Assembly (NCBI GenBank): GCA_037833965.1 | Contig: AP031353.1 | Span: forward strand, 11,038,501 to 11,102,500 | Direction: 5' to 3' | DNA: 64,000 nt | From: Marchantia polymorpha subsp. ruderalis | Taxonomy: Eukaryota > Streptophyta > Marchantiopsida > Marchantiales > Marchantiaceae | In this document: piece by piece, positions 44,416 through 55,061 of the stretch | Layout of the letters: every line of letters starts with the position of its first letter | How positions within the stretch are numbered: the stretch's first letter is position 1 | The notes under the pieces: generated by a model | Databases searched by the model: none | Told to the model about the DNA's origin: nothing | What the model saw: the letters and a program-made list of their open reading frames with translations, nothing else | Program-made: the position numbers and the translations under genes

Positions 44416-47244
44416 TTCGTCTTCCGGCTGAATAGCTTCCGTCTCTTCTTCTTCTTCCACCGAACAGCAGGCAACGAATCCCACGAAGTAATCGGATTCG
44501 GTACCACTGGAATCCGATCGCGCGGTCGACTCACTGTCCTCGCCCGATGTGTAACCTGCACTTGTCGATGGGGTCTCTCCTTCGTGCCTGACCCTATTCC
44601 AGGGCACCGTAATGGTTTTGGTCGGTTCCGAAGGGTGAGGAAACTTAAGGCGATGTCTTCGCCAATCACATCTGACTTGTGCACCATATAGCCATGGTCG
44701 CCCGAGCAGGACGTCATAGCCCTGCTTCATCATCGGTTGAAGGATGATATACGTCAACCGAAAGTCCGCACCCCCGATGGTTGTCTTGACATTGCGCAGC
44801 ATTCCTGCAGGCATTCTCCGCGTCTGATCCGCTAATCTCAACACACGCTTCGAGGGTTCGTATTGACTGAACCCCAAGGCTCTCGCTGTATCCTCCGTCA
44901 TTATGTTGACTCCTGATCCAGAGTCGATTGGCACTCTGCGTACACAACATCCGGCTATCTCCACATCGATCTCGGGTGGCCCTTGGTCTTCGCTCTCCAC
45001 TTGATATACTTGAGAGGATGTGGATGCGCGCGGCTTCCGCGGATGCCGTAGCGAAAGCATCAACATTCTCCGATACGTCTTATTGTCCTCCAAGAGCTGC
45101 TTGAACGTAATGTTCACTTTTCGACTCCCGAGATCTTCAACCAAGTCATAGTGGGCGCGTTGGGGCGCCGGGGTCGGCGACGCTCTGCGAGGTTCCACGG
45201 TGGCTGCCAACTTCGCCCCAAGGGAGGATGTCAGGTCTGGCCGCGGTGGGTCCTTTTGAGTGCGGATCGCTTCCTGCAACAGGTTGGCTACCTCGTTGCG
45301 GATATCCGGAGCATAGTCCCGTTTCAGTAGGCGCACTGGCTCGTCCTCGACTGCTGCCTGGGGGCGCACTGCTGGTGCCTCCCGCGTAGTCGAAGACTTC
45401 CGAGCAGGTCGCGAGTCGGACTTGCTGGATGTCTTCTCCTTTCCTTTTCCCGTCCGGTCGGCGGTTCTCCGTTCGTGCTTGCGAGTGTCACGCTCTTGCT
45501 CTTTGGATTTCTTGGAGCTACGAGTTTCGACCCGTGCGCACATAACCTCTTCAGCCGGCCATTCTTCGTCTTCGCCATCCCCGTCTGAACCTACTTCGAC
45601 CTGGTTAACTTGCACGTCCTCCTTGGCAGGAGTGTTCACAAATCGTACCACTGGCCGAGGGACTGGTGGCTGATCACACTCTGGCGCAGTGTGCCCGACC
45701 TTCTTGCAATTACTACATGTCGGAGCATAATCGTTTCGCCTTTTTGGATGGGGACACTGCGGTGAGAAGTGCCCAACTTCCCCGCAATTATAACAAGCTC
45801 GCGGTGGCGGTGGGTCAAACGTCCCTAGAGGTGCTCTCCGCCTCACCGGTACCGTAGTGGCCCGATCCACCGGAATATATCGTGGAACTTGCATTGCTGA
45901 AACCGCAGGAGGGGTAGGCACCGACTGGACGGCGTAGGCTGTCTCTTCGCTAGCCTCTCCATAGTACTGAGGGTGCTCTCCATAGTACGGTTGCGCCCAC
46001 TCTACTGCGTTGACTGGGTATGACGGCCGGGTGGTAAGGCACTCGGTGTTTGCATGTCCCACCGCCCCGCACGTAGTACACCATAAGTTCGCTCGCACTC
46101 TCCCGGGTGATTTTCGGCGATCATGCCCGCCTACCACTTGAACCTTGAGATCGGCGAAGTCCTTCACAAGGGTCTCCATCTTCGAAGCTATATCTCCCGG
46201 CGCTCTGTCCGTAGCCACTCGTCGGATGCCCTTTTTCTTCGCTGACCCATGCTTCTTCCTCTTCTTCTCCTCCTCCGACGATGAGGTTTCCTCTTCTTCG
46301 GATGAAGAACGGTTCTCGTCCGAAGACGATTCCTCCGATGACGGAGTTGTACCTCTCCGCCGTCTTCGCCCTCCTTTCGGTTTGCGCTCCTTCGACTCCC
46401 GTCTCTCTCTCCCTCTTCGGTTGAGAGTGGAAGTTTCGAAGGCTTCTGCCGATGCAATCACATCCTCAATAGTGTCGCACTTGCTGCGTCGGCAAAAAGT
46501 CTCCATCTCCCGAGTTAAACCGGTCACGTACCAATCCACAGCTTGTTGTACCGAGAAAGGGGACCCTGGTCCTGTTTTCGGTATTCTGTCGAGGAGGTCC
46601 ATAAATCTCTCAGTGTAGTCACGCAGACTCTCCTTCTTCTCTCGCTGCAAATTACGTAACTTCGTCAAAACCCGGCTGTCGTAGCCGAGCTCGCGAAAGC
46701 GACGAAGGAACTTCTCCTTCAGCTGGGCCCATGTTGTCAACCCAGTCGGATCGATGCTCTCGTGATTATACCAACTCCTCGCTTTCTTCCGCAGAAGGCT
46801 TGGAAAGATCCTTAGTCGGTCGTCGTCTGCGATCTCGCGATTGGCAATAGACACCGACTCGAATAACTTGATGTATGAATCTGCATCGTCGTCATCCCCA
46901 CTCCCTTTGTACTTCGGGTAGGAATGTTTAGTAATCGGCTGAGGTAGCCGCACATTGGCTTGTCCGTCCGCCATCAGTGTGTCTGTCGACGGTCCTCGGG
47001 CGGTCGGTTCTACTTCACTAGGCGGGTCCGTGCAAGGAATATCTAGTAGAACTGTAAGCACCAAGTTTGGTTCCGAGTCGCCGGGGGTAGGTTCCCCAAG
47101 GATGTCAGCCGAACTAGGCTTAGGTACTCTTTTTGGTGTTTTCTTGGTTTGACGCCGTGTCTCTTCCACGGCCTTCTCTGAATCTCGTCGGAACTTGCGG
47201 ACAGCTCTAGCACTTAGGTTGCTCCCGCCAGCCCCAGTCGACAT
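44413..47244 (-). CDS. gag: Gag-protease polyprotein of element F
   Basis: 943 residues, ATG at 47244. The retrotransposon capsid domain lies at about 110-270 (YPKYKGSGDDDDADSYIKLF; KARSWYNHESIDPTGLTTWA; KFLRRFRELGYDSR). An Arg/Ser/Glu-rich linker precedes three CCHC knuckles: CTTCGAVGHANTEC (about 388), CYNCGEVGHFSPQC (about 482) and CSNCKKVGHTAPEC (about 508). A retropepsin follows with DSGSGVNIM (about 772) and YDVLLGRPWL (about 845). It ends in an acidic tail at UAG 44413-44415. Its product packages the RNA and processes itself, and termination versus readthrough decides how much Pol is made. The start is supported by its position 46 nt past the PBS. Confidence 0.95.
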   Translation of the reverse strand: MSTGAGGSNLSARAVRKFRRDSEKAVEETRRQTKKTPKRVPKPSSADILGEPTPGDSEPNLVLTVLLDIPCTDPPSEVEPTARGPSTDTLMADGQANVRLPQPITKHSYPKYKGSGDDDDADSYIKLFESVSIANREIADDDRLRIFPSLLRKKARSWYNHESIDPTGLTTWAQLKEKFLRRFRELGYDSRVLTKLRNLQREKKESLRDYTERFMDLLDRIPKTGPGSPFSVQQAVDWYVTGLTREMETFCRRSKCDTIEDVIASAEAFETSTLNRRGRERRESKERKPKGGRRRRRGTTPSSEESSSDENRSSSEEEETSSSEEEKKRKKHGSAKKKGIRRVATDRAPGDIASKMETLVKDFADLKVQVVGGHDRRKSPGRVRANLWCTTCGAVGHANTECLTTRPSYPVNAVEWAQPYYGEHPQYYGEASEETAYAVQSVPTPPAVSAMQVPRYIPVDRATTVPVRRRAPLGTFDPPPPRACYNCGEVGHFSPQCPHPKRRNDYAPTCSNCKKVGHTAPECDQPPVPRPVVRFVNTPAKEDVQVNQVEVGSDGDGEDEEWPAEEVMCARVETRSSKKSKEQERDTRKHERRTADRTGKGKEKTSSKSDSRPARKSSTTREAPAVRPQAAVEDEPVRLLKRDYAPDIRNEVANLLQEAIRTQKDPPRPDLTSSLGAKLAATVEPRRASPTPAPQRAHYDLVEDLGSRKVNITFKQLLEDNKTYRRMLMLSLRHPRKPRASTSSQVYQVESEDQGPPEIDVEIAGCCVRRVPIDSGSGVNIMTEDTARALGFSQYEPSKRVLRLADQTRRMPAGMLRNVKTTIGGADFRLTYIILQPMMKQGYDVLLGRPWLYGAQVRCDWRRHRLKFPHPSEPTKTITVPWNRVRHEGETPSTSAGYTSGEDSESTARSDSSGTESDYFVGFVACCSVEEEEETEAIQPEDE

Positions 47245-47290
47245 TCACCGAGCATGGCTGCTCGTAAAAACCCCGGTGTTGACGCAACTG

Positions 47291-47308
47291 TCCCCGGCAG
47301 CGGCGCCA
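47291..47308 (-). promoter_or_regulatory. Primer-binding site of element F, Asp-tRNA type
   Basis: The minus strand reads TGGCGCCGCTGCCGGGGA, one base from the plant Asp-tRNA-complementary TGGCGCCGTTGCCGGGGA used by many Athila/Tat elements. It is 22 nt from the LTR end, an unusually long spacer that reads TAAGAAG...CTTCTT and can fold into a small hairpin. Confidence 0.9.
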
Positions 47309-47330
47309 AAAAGAAGTTGTCGGCTTCTTA

Positions 47331-50300
47331 TGTAATAACCCACTAAAGGCTAAAACTGCAATATAGTGGTAGAAAGGTCGAACCCACAGGGACAGAGGAA
47401 CACACAGGGTATAAAGTGTCACGTTTTAACAGACTATTGAGGAGTTTGAATTCTCAGGCAACTGTCACTCCCAGAAATACTGCAAGTGTCCACTCGGAGC
47501 GCACTCGGAGGTCGCACAGTGCAGCGTAACACACACACACACACACACACCTGAAACTACAGAAACACAACCCAGAGATCCGTTAGGACCTCTACTTCAA
47601 GATTTCAGGGGGAAAGTCTCTCAAGAGTACACTCGGCAAAGCTGCGGGCAGTGACTTCCAACTCCGGCTTTTACAACACTTCCACTAGCTTGCTGCTAGT
47701 GTAGGAAACCCGGTTTGGACTGCCTACTTCGGATCGAAGTCACTCCTACGCGGTGAACAACACTCTCAACTCACAAAACACGCAGAGAACACAGGTCCGC
47801 ACTGAAGGACTCACTGTGAAACATTCCAGTACACAACAACAGTCTATTGAAGAGTTTGAATTCTCAGGCACTTGTCATTCCCAGAAATACTACAGGGGTT
47901 ACCCTCAAGGCACCTGCTGCAGCGTAACCTGAATTTACAACCAAGGCTTACACGAAGTAGCAAAACTTCACTTTGGCATTCAGGGGAAAAATCCCAAGGA
48001 GTACAATCAGAAAGAAACACTCGAAGGTGTAGGGGCGAAACTGTTCAAGTATCTAACTAGTCACTGGCTCTGAGCATCGGCAGTCACCCGCAGGTGCAGA
48101 TCCGAACTACTCAAGTCTCTAACCAATGTACTAGCTCTGAACATTCGGCCGAAGGCCTTCAGCTACAAAATGCGGAACGCTAAGTTGTAACTCCTCGTGC
48201 GTGGTGACAGAACTCAAGGACACAAACACGCAAAGGAAATGGGTTCCTGATCTGCACTTCGGATGGGAAAGAACCCCAGGCAAAACGCCTGGAACTATTT
48301 TATACCTTCTAAGTCCTAACTAGCACTACACTGCACTACGCTACACGCCTGCACGGAACCACGCAACACTACACTCCGCGGATCCTGTACTACGTCTCCT
48401 GCGCGGCCGACTGCCGCGCACTAACTCCCTACCCTGCCACTCGTCCGCTCGACTACGCAGTCCCAACCGCTGCAACGCCGCGGTCACCTCCCCCTCGAGG
48501 GCGGACATGGTATCCTGTGCCTTCGACAGAAAGGCCTCGAGCTTCTTCGCTACCTTCCGCCGACTCCTACTGTCGCCTGACAACAACCCGGCTGCGCGCA
48601 ATTCAAACTCACGCAGTGTGAGTTTCTCCTGCGCCTTCACTTCCCAGTGGGCGTAGCCCTTGAGACAGTGGGCGACTCGCCTCGCCGTCTCCACCTTCGT
48701 GCGATCCGCCTCCTTCCTGCGATCCTCTTCAATGGTCACTAATTGCGATTCGGCTTCAGCACGTTGCGCCCTCAATTCGCCACACTCTGACTGCAGACTG
48801 CGGATTAATTCTTCATCCGCCTGCCGTGCGAGCTGACATTGTTCCAACAACCGCGTCTGTCGCACGAGCTCCTCTGACAAAATCCGATTCTCGGCCTGCT
48901 CAGAGTTGAGTGCTTCCTTGACCTTCACCTGCTCCTTGGTGAGCTCGCCCAGTTTCTCATCCTTCATCTTCTCGGAGTGCTTGTAGAATTTCTGATTAAG
49001 CTTGTACTGTCCCCACAAGCACTCATGCTTCTCCTTCAAGTCCCTCAACTCCTGGTCCACTCTAGCTAATAGCTTGCTGGTGTGGACTTTAGTGCGAGTC
49101 CGCCTGCGCACTAACTCGATGTAAGATCCCGGCTGGAGTGGGTCGGCGTATTTATCGACCTTGCGATCCAAGTACCGCAGCAACGGAATCACCTGCTCAG
49201 AGAGCGCCGCCGCCGGCGCTCCAACAATTTCCTCCTCCTCCTCCTCGGTGTCTTCTGCTCCTGACATTTCTTCCGTGGAGCCTCCGTCCTCATCATCCGA
49301 GTGGAGAATTTCAGTCGCCATTGATTGCGTCGGCGACTGCCCCGAGTGGGGCTGCACGTCCTCGACGTGTGCTGCCTGCGAAGGCACGGCTGCAGCCTCG
49401 CTGCTCGTCGCCAAAATGTCTAAGGCGGAAGGCGAATGTATCCGAGCGGCATCCCCGTCGCTCGCTGGTTGATTGCCCACCGCATTCTCTCTGTCGCCGT
49501 CGTCCGTCGCCGAAGGCGATCGAGCGGAGGGTGGCTGCGCGGGGTTGGATTGCGCATCGCGCATCGAGCTTTCATCCCGCGGACAGTCACTCCGCTCCAC
49601 CGTCTGCTGCTCCCTCGATCGGTCCGTGGGGGCTGTGCCCGGCCCGTGCGCAGGCGCATTTGCCGGCGCCTTGTCCGCCGCAGGCGTAGCGCCGCGGACA
49701 TCTATCGCCGAAGGCGACATGGCCGGGGGCCGCACGCCCGATGTTCCTTGGCCTATAGGCCCTACCGCCGAAGGCGCATCTATCGGCGTACTTCCCGCCG
49801 ATGGTGCGGCCTCCGCACGCTCTCTGCTCGTATCTCCTCGGCTCGAAGGCCCTGGCGCCGAAGGCGCGAATTGCGGCGCGTGGTGCGCCGGTGGGTCTGG
49901 CCCCGAGGGCCGATGTCTCGTAGGCGGTTCTTCCGCCGGCTCCTTCCCCTTCCTACGTTGGAACGGGGGTGATTCTTGCCTGTGCACAGGCGGCACGTGC
50001 GGAGGTGTTCTGTGCATAGGTGACCTGTGCACAGGCGACCTGTGCACAGGCGAGCGCCTGTGCACAGGCGGACTGCTCCTTCCCACGCGTAAGCGTAGAT
50101 CCACGTCCACTTGTGTTCGCCGGTCCGCGGAGGCTCGTCCGTCCGCGGAGGTTTGCCTGTGCGCAAACGGAACATCTGTCCGCATCGCACGTGGTAACTC
50201 CGGAGGCCCTTGGCCCGTAGGCGGCCTCTCTCCCGACGAGGTTGCAGCGTGGCCCGCTGCTCCTGCGGTCGTCCGCGCTTCCTCTCGTCTCTCTGGCGAC

Positions 50301-52739
50301 GAACTTCCTATCTCCGTCGCAATCGTCGCCGTGTCTGCACTGTCAGCTGGCAACACCAGTCTGCGTGCCTTCTGCTTCGGCCGGCTGTATGGCTCGCACA
50401 GCGGCCGCGGTCGAATGGGAGCAGAGAGTTCTTGATGCTGCTCCTCTTCGGCCTCTTCCCTCCATCGCCGCTTCCGCGGCACTCGCGCCGCAGGGGTGTG
50501 TCTCCCTTCATCCCTCCGTCTTGATGGGGTAGAAGTCGGTGACTCCTCCGCATCAGTATCGACCTCGTTCTCCCGCACATACTTCCCGGGATGGTCGATG
50601 GACAATGGCGGAAAATGTTCAAGCTCCGCCGCTGTCAAACAATTCCGCTGTCGATAAAAATTGATGAGGAAAGGAGAAAGATGGTTTAGAGTTCCCCCCT
50701 TCTCCTCAAACGCGTGCTGTCGCATCACCCTGTGCAGGATGCTCGCCCAGTGAATTGGAGTTCCCTCGATGACGCACTCCACAAAAGAGACCTGCCACAA
50801 TGTGATGTAGCAGGCGCGGTGCGGCTGCAGTAATTGCATCAGCGCCGCGGACAAAGTCCGGCGAAATCGATCTTTGTAATCACGGGTCCTGTACCCATTC
50901 TTGGTAGACCTCCCGGTCTTGAACAGCACCACAAATTGCGCTTCTTCTTGCTTGGTCACCTTGATGCTCTCGCTGTCGAAAAGGAGATGCCCTGGCATGC
51001 CAGCACATCTTCCCAACGCCTGCGCCCAATCTTGGACTGTCCACCGGTCAACATGCGGACGCAATCCGCGCGAGGGTGGTCCCTGTGGCTCTAGCCACTC
51101 GCGCACCATATTCGCGCAGATGTAATTCCATCCCCATAGCAAGAAATCGAGCTTTCTTGCTATTAAGCGCTCTTCGAAAGCGCGCAGCCCGTTCTGCGGC
51201 AGGCGAAGTGGCACCATCCGCAATCTGCTCGGTCTCGTCATTGCGTTCCTGGGGTTCGCTCGCCCGCTCATTCTACTTCCGCACTGTCCGCGTTTCTTTC
51301 TCTCTCGGCAAACTCTAATCGCTCTCAATTCCAAATCACGCGCACTCACTTCTCCCTCAATCAACAAGAAATCTCCTGAGCGACGACGACGAGAATGTTC
51401 CGCAGCCAGCAGATGGATGCGCGCAGCGCGCACAAGAGATTGGAATCGCGAATTCAAGAATGGGACGCTCTCCGCCGCCCGGTCGAAGGTCATGGTCGTC
51501 TCTTGGTCGTGAAGAACGTCTCACTTGATGGCCGCGCCGGCTGTACGCTGGAACGGTCTTCGCTCTCACGCGCGGCTTCACGCTCCGCCGTCGTCGATTA
51601 AACTCTCACGCTCGAATTGGCGGATTTGAACTCCGCGAGCGTGTCACCCTCCGGACATGGGGGCGTAGCGCCGAAGGCGAGTTTTCCGCCTTGCGCGGTA
51701 CACTTGTTCGTACCGCCCCTCGGCCAATCTCCTTCTGCATTGACGCGTGTGTCCGCATGTCGGACGAAAATTCAACTCCTGCCTGTGCGCAGGCAGGGGC
51801 CTCGGCGGATTCTCCGCCGGCGCGGAACTTGAACATTCTCCTGTGCACAGGCGCTCTCCTGTGCGCAGGCGAATTCCGTCCGCGGCGCTGCGCTGGCGCG
51901 GAAGGCGTTGACCGTGGTCAGCCGTCTCCGTCCAGTCTGTCCGTTCCTTGTCTCTCCGTCGGCGCTTCCGCCGCCGCAACTTCGTCCGTCCAAGAGCGCA
52001 TCCACCCGTGCCGTCCGCACGGTCCGTACCTATTGGATTACTCTGGCGGCTCTTCCGACGTACGCTGCGCTGCGCTGGCGCGGAAGGCACCGTACACTTT
52101 CTACCTCACAAGGCGCATTTCTAGGGCCCAAGGCGGATTTCCCGCCGACGCCGAAGTGCCTGTGCACAGGCGAACGCCTGTGCGTAGGCGGACTTCGCGC
52201 CTTCCCTAACCCTACTTCGCCTGCGCACAGGCGAACGCCTTCGTCCGCGCATAGGACAAAACTTGAATCCCCCTTCCGCGTAGGCGGAATTCGCGCCGGT
52301 GGCGAAATCCTTCCGCCGGGGGCGACCGCCTCCGTTTCTTCCAGTAGCGATAACTCCCTAAGTCCTCGTTCGTTCCAAGCGTTCTTGGGCTCGTTGGAAT
52401 CAGCGCGTCGAGCTCTTTCCAACGGGATCCTAACTTGGTCAAGGCGCCCGAGGGTTGACCTAATTACGGGGATTTCCCTACAGCCGCGGACGCAACCTCC
52501 GAAGGCGGGTTTTGCGCCTTGCGCCGTAGAGATCCTAACTGCGGAGCTCGCAGGGAGGGTGGTGCCTGCCCTTACTGCGGCACCCCAAATCCCAAATTCT
52601 ACAAGATCCCTTGAGAATCCCCGCGATCTTCCGGATTCACTCTGTTTTGATGTACCGAAGGCTATTTACAATGCTGCCAGGGTACAGTTTTCCAAAAATG
52701 TTTTAATTTCCTCAAAATTGCCAAAAGTGGGGTACCACA
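47331..52739 (-). repeat. 5' LTR of element F (5409 bp)
   Basis: Same organisation as the 3' LTR. It is longer by 15 bp, an extra CTGTGCACAGGCGAC unit near 50025-50055, and otherwise appears identical wherever I compared. Its TATA box (48295-48305) would drive the genomic RNA, whose leader is then about 960 nt of R/U5 before the PBS. Confidence 0.95.
48341..51493 (-). CDS. LTR-encoded protein, 1050 codons, 5' LTR of F (function unknown)
   Basis: Same protein as at 37151-40288 with one extra five-residue SPVHR repeat in the Pro/Arg-rich middle, caused by the 15-bp unit that distinguishes the LTRs. It lies upstream of the TATA box of this LTR, so it could be made only from a promoter in the first about 1.2 kb of the LTR or from flanking transcription. 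The 3' LTR copy lies within the body of the genomic transcript. The large plus-strand frame opposite (49473-50435) is a codon-bias shadow. Confidence 0.7.
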   Translation of the reverse strand: MTFDRAAESVPFLNSRFQSLVRAARIHLLAAEHSRRRRSGDFLLIEGEVSARDLELRAIRVCRERKKRGQCGSRMSGRANPRNAMTRPSRLRMVPLRLPQNGLRAFEERLIARKLDFLLWGWNYICANMVREWLEPQGPPSRGLRPHVDRWTVQDWAQALGRCAGMPGHLLFDSESIKVTKQEEAQFVVLFKTGRSTKNGYRTRDYKDRFRRTLSAALMQLLQPHRACYITLWQVSFVECVIEGTPIHWASILHRVMRQHAFEEKGGTLNHLSPFLINFYRQRNCLTAAELEHFPPLSIDHPGKYVRENEVDTDAEESPTSTPSRRRDEGRHTPAARVPRKRRWREEAEEEQHQELSAPIRPRPLCEPYSRPKQKARRLVLPADSADTATIATEIGSSSPERREEARTTAGAAGHAATSSGERPPTGQGPPELPRAMRTDVPFAHRQTSADGRASADRRTQVDVDLRLRVGRSSPPVHRRSPVHRSPVHRSPMHRTPPHVPPVHRQESPPFQRRKGKEPAEEPPTRHRPSGPDPPAHHAPQFAPSAPGPSSRGDTSRERAEAAPSAGSTPIDAPSAVGPIGQGTSGVRPPAMSPSAIDVRGATPAADKAPANAPAHGPGTAPTDRSREQQTVERSDCPRDESSMRDAQSNPAQPPSARSPSATDDGDRENAVGNQPASDGDAARIHSPSALDILATSSEAAAVPSQAAHVEDVQPHSGQSPTQSMATEILHSDDEDGGSTEEMSGAEDTEEEEEEIVGAPAAALSEQVIPLLRYLDRKVDKYADPLQPGSYIELVRRRTRTKVHTSKLLARVDQELRDLKEKHECLWGQYKLNQKFYKHSEKMKDEKLGELTKEQVKVKEALNSEQAENRILSEELVRQTRLLEQCQLARQADEELIRSLQSECGELRAQRAEAESQLVTIEEDRRKEADRTKVETARRVAHCLKGYAHWEVKAQEKLTLREFELRAAGLLSGDSRSRRKVAKKLEAFLSKAQDTMSALEGEVTAALQRLGLRSRADEWQGRELVRGSRPRRRRSTGSAECSVAWFRAGV

Positions 52740-52744
52740 CACTC

Positions 52745-53458
52745 CACAAAAGAGACCTGCCACAATGTGATGTAGCAGGCGCGGTGCGGCTGCAGTAATT
52801 GCATCAGCGCCGCGGACAAAGTCCGGCGAAATCGATCCTTGTAATCACGGGTCCTGTACCCATTCTTGGTAGACCTCCCGGTCTTGAACAGCTCCACAAA
52901 TTGCGCCTCTTCTTGCTTGGTCACCTTGATGCTCTCACTGTCGAAAAGGAGATGCCCTGGCATGCCAGCACATCTTCCCAACGCCTGCGCCCAATCTTGG
53001 ACTGTTCACCGGTCAACATGCGGACGCAATCCGCGCGAGGGTGGTCCCTGGGGCTCTAGCCACTCGCGCACCATATTCGCACAGATGTAATTCCATCCCC
53101 ATAGCAAGAAATCGAGCTTTCTTGCTATTAAGCGCTCCTCAAAAGCGCGCAGCCCGTTCTGCGGTAGGCGAAGTGGCACCATCCGCAATCTGCTCGGTCT
53201 CGTCATTGCGTTCCTGGGGTTCGCTCGCCCGCTCATTCTACTTCCGCACCGCCCGGGTTTCTTTCTCTCTCGGCAAACTCTAATCGCCCTCAATTCCAAA
53301 TCACGCGCACTCACTTCTCCCTCAATCAACAAGAAATCTCCTGTGCGGCGACGTCGAGAATGTTCCGCAGCCAGCAGATGGATGCGCGCAGCGCGCACAA
53401 GAGATTGGAATCGCGAATTCAAGAATGGGACGTTCTCCGCCGCCCGGTCGAAGGTCAT
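52745..53458 (-). pseudogene. LTR-encoded protein of D, N-terminal part
   Basis: The frame starts MTFDRAAENVPFLNSRFQSL and follows F's protein closely. The codon for Trp after RPHVDR is TGA (stop at 53006-53008), and the frame then resumes with GRCAGMPGHLLFDSESIKVT to the F insertion point. The homologous stretch continues at 36140 on the other side of F. It is inactive because of the stop, E, F and the downstream frameshift. Confidence 0.85.
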
Positions 53459-55061
53459 GGTCGGCTCTCGCTCGTGAAGAACGTCTCACTTGATGGCCGC
53501 GCCGGCTGTACGCTGGAACGGTCTTCGCTCTCACGCGCGGCTTCACGCTCCGCCGTCGTCGATTAAACTCTCACGCTCGAATTGGCGGATTTGAACTCCG
53601 CGAGCGTATTACCCTGCGGACATGGGGGCGTAGCGCCGAAGGCGAGTTTTCCGCCTTGCGCGGTACACTTGTTCGTACCGCCCCTCGGCCAATCCCCCTC
53701 TGCCTTGACGCGTGTGTCCGCATGTCGGACAAAAGTTCAACTCCTGCCTGTGCGCAGGCAAGAGCCTCGGCGGATTCTCCGCCGGCACGGAACTTCATCC
53801 TCCTGTGCACAGGCGTTCGCCTGTGCGCAGGCGAATTCCGTGCGCTACGTCGCGCTGGCGCGGAAGGCGTTGACCGTGGTCAGCCGTCTCCGTCCAGTCT
53901 GTCCGTTCATTGTCTCTTCGTCGGCGCTTCCGCCGCCGCAACTCCGTCCGTCCAAGAGCGCATCCACCCTTCCCGTCCGTATGGTCCGTACCGATTTGAT
54001 TACTCTGGCGGCTCTTCCGACGTACGCGGCGCCGCGCTGGCGCGGAAGGCGTCGTACACTTTCTACCTCACAAGGCGCATTTCTAGGGCCCAAGGCGGAT
54101 TTTCCGCCGACGCCGAAGCGCCTGTGCACAGGCGAGCGCCTGTGCGTAGGCGGACTTCGCGCCTCCCCTAACCCTACTTCGCCTGTGCACAGGCGAACGC
54201 CTTCGTTCGCGCATAGGACAAAACTTGATTCCCCCTTCCGCGTAGGCGGGATTCGCGCCGGTGGCGAACTCTTTCCGCCGTAGGCGACCGCCTCCGTTTC
54301 TTCCAATAGCGATAACTCCCTAAGTCCTCATCCGTTCCAAGCGTTCTTGGGCTCGTTGGAATCAGTGCGTTGAGCTCTTTCCAACGGGATCCTAACTTGG
54401 TCAAGGCGCCCGAGGGTTGACCTAATTATGGAGGGTTTCCCCACAGCCGCGGACGCAACCTCCGAAGGCGGGTTTTGCGCCTTGCGCCGTAGAGATCCTA
54501 ACTGCAGAGCTCGCAGGGAGGGTGGTGCCTGTCCTTACTGCTGCACCCCAAATCCCAGATTCTACAAGATCCCTCGAGAATCCCCGCGATCTTCCGGATT
54601 CACTCTGTTTTGATGTACCGAAGGCTATTTACAATGCTGCCAGGGTACAGTTTTCCAAAAATGTTTTAATTTTCTCAAAATTGCCAAAAGTGGGGTACCA
54701 CACGAGCGCCTGTGCAAAGGAGGGTGAAGTTCCGCGCCGGCGGAGAATCCGCCGAGGAGTCCGCCTGCGCACAGGCGGGAGTTGAACTTTTGTCCGACGT
54801 GCGGACAAGCGCCGAGGCAGAGGAGGATTGGACGAGGAGCGGTACGAACGAGTGTACCGCGCAAGGCGGAAAATCCGCCTTCGGCGCTGCGCACCCTTGT
54901 CCGCGGCGTAGTACGCTCGCCGAGTTCACATTCGCCAATTCGAGCGTGAGAGTTTAATCGACGACGGCGGAGCGTGAAGCCGTGCGTGAGAGCGGAGACC
55001 GTTTCAGCGTAGAGCCGGCGCGGCCATCAATTGAGTCATCCTTCACGAGCAGGAGCCGACC

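Larger units (their letters stand above)
36141..52739 (-). mobile_element. Complete 16.6-kb Ty3/gypsy retrotransposon F with 5.4-kb ORF-bearing LTRs (TSD cactc)
   Basis: Flanked by cactc at 36136-36140 and 52740-52744. Minus-strand order: 5' LTR (52739-47331), 22-nt spacer, Asp-tRNA-type PBS, gag-protease (47244-44413), in-frame UAG, RT-RNase H-integrase (44412-41572), purine tract, 3' LTR (41534-36141). The internal region is only 5.8 kb, so the two LTRs make up 65% of the element. The two LTRs appear identical apart from one 15-bp unit. All frames are open, so it may be competent. The F(I)DDF motif in RT, the Asp-tRNA PBS, the lack of a chromodomain and the lack of a visible second RNase H fit a non-chromovirus plant gypsy lineage near Athila/Tat. 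Confidence 0.95.
29556..54702 (-). mobile_element. Solo giant LTR D, interrupted by E and F (TSD cgagc)
   Basis: On the minus strand it starts TGTGGTACCCCAC (54702) and ends TTATTACA (29556). It is flanked by cgagc (29551-29555 and 54703-54707). Removing E and F with one TSD copy each leaves 29556-32111, 35261-36140 and 52745-54702, which is 5394 bp, identical in length to F's 3' LTR. It is collinear with that LTR throughout. There is no internal gag-pol of its own, so it is a solo LTR. A TATA-like site (GTATAAAATAG on minus) lies at 30518-30528. Confidence 0.92.
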
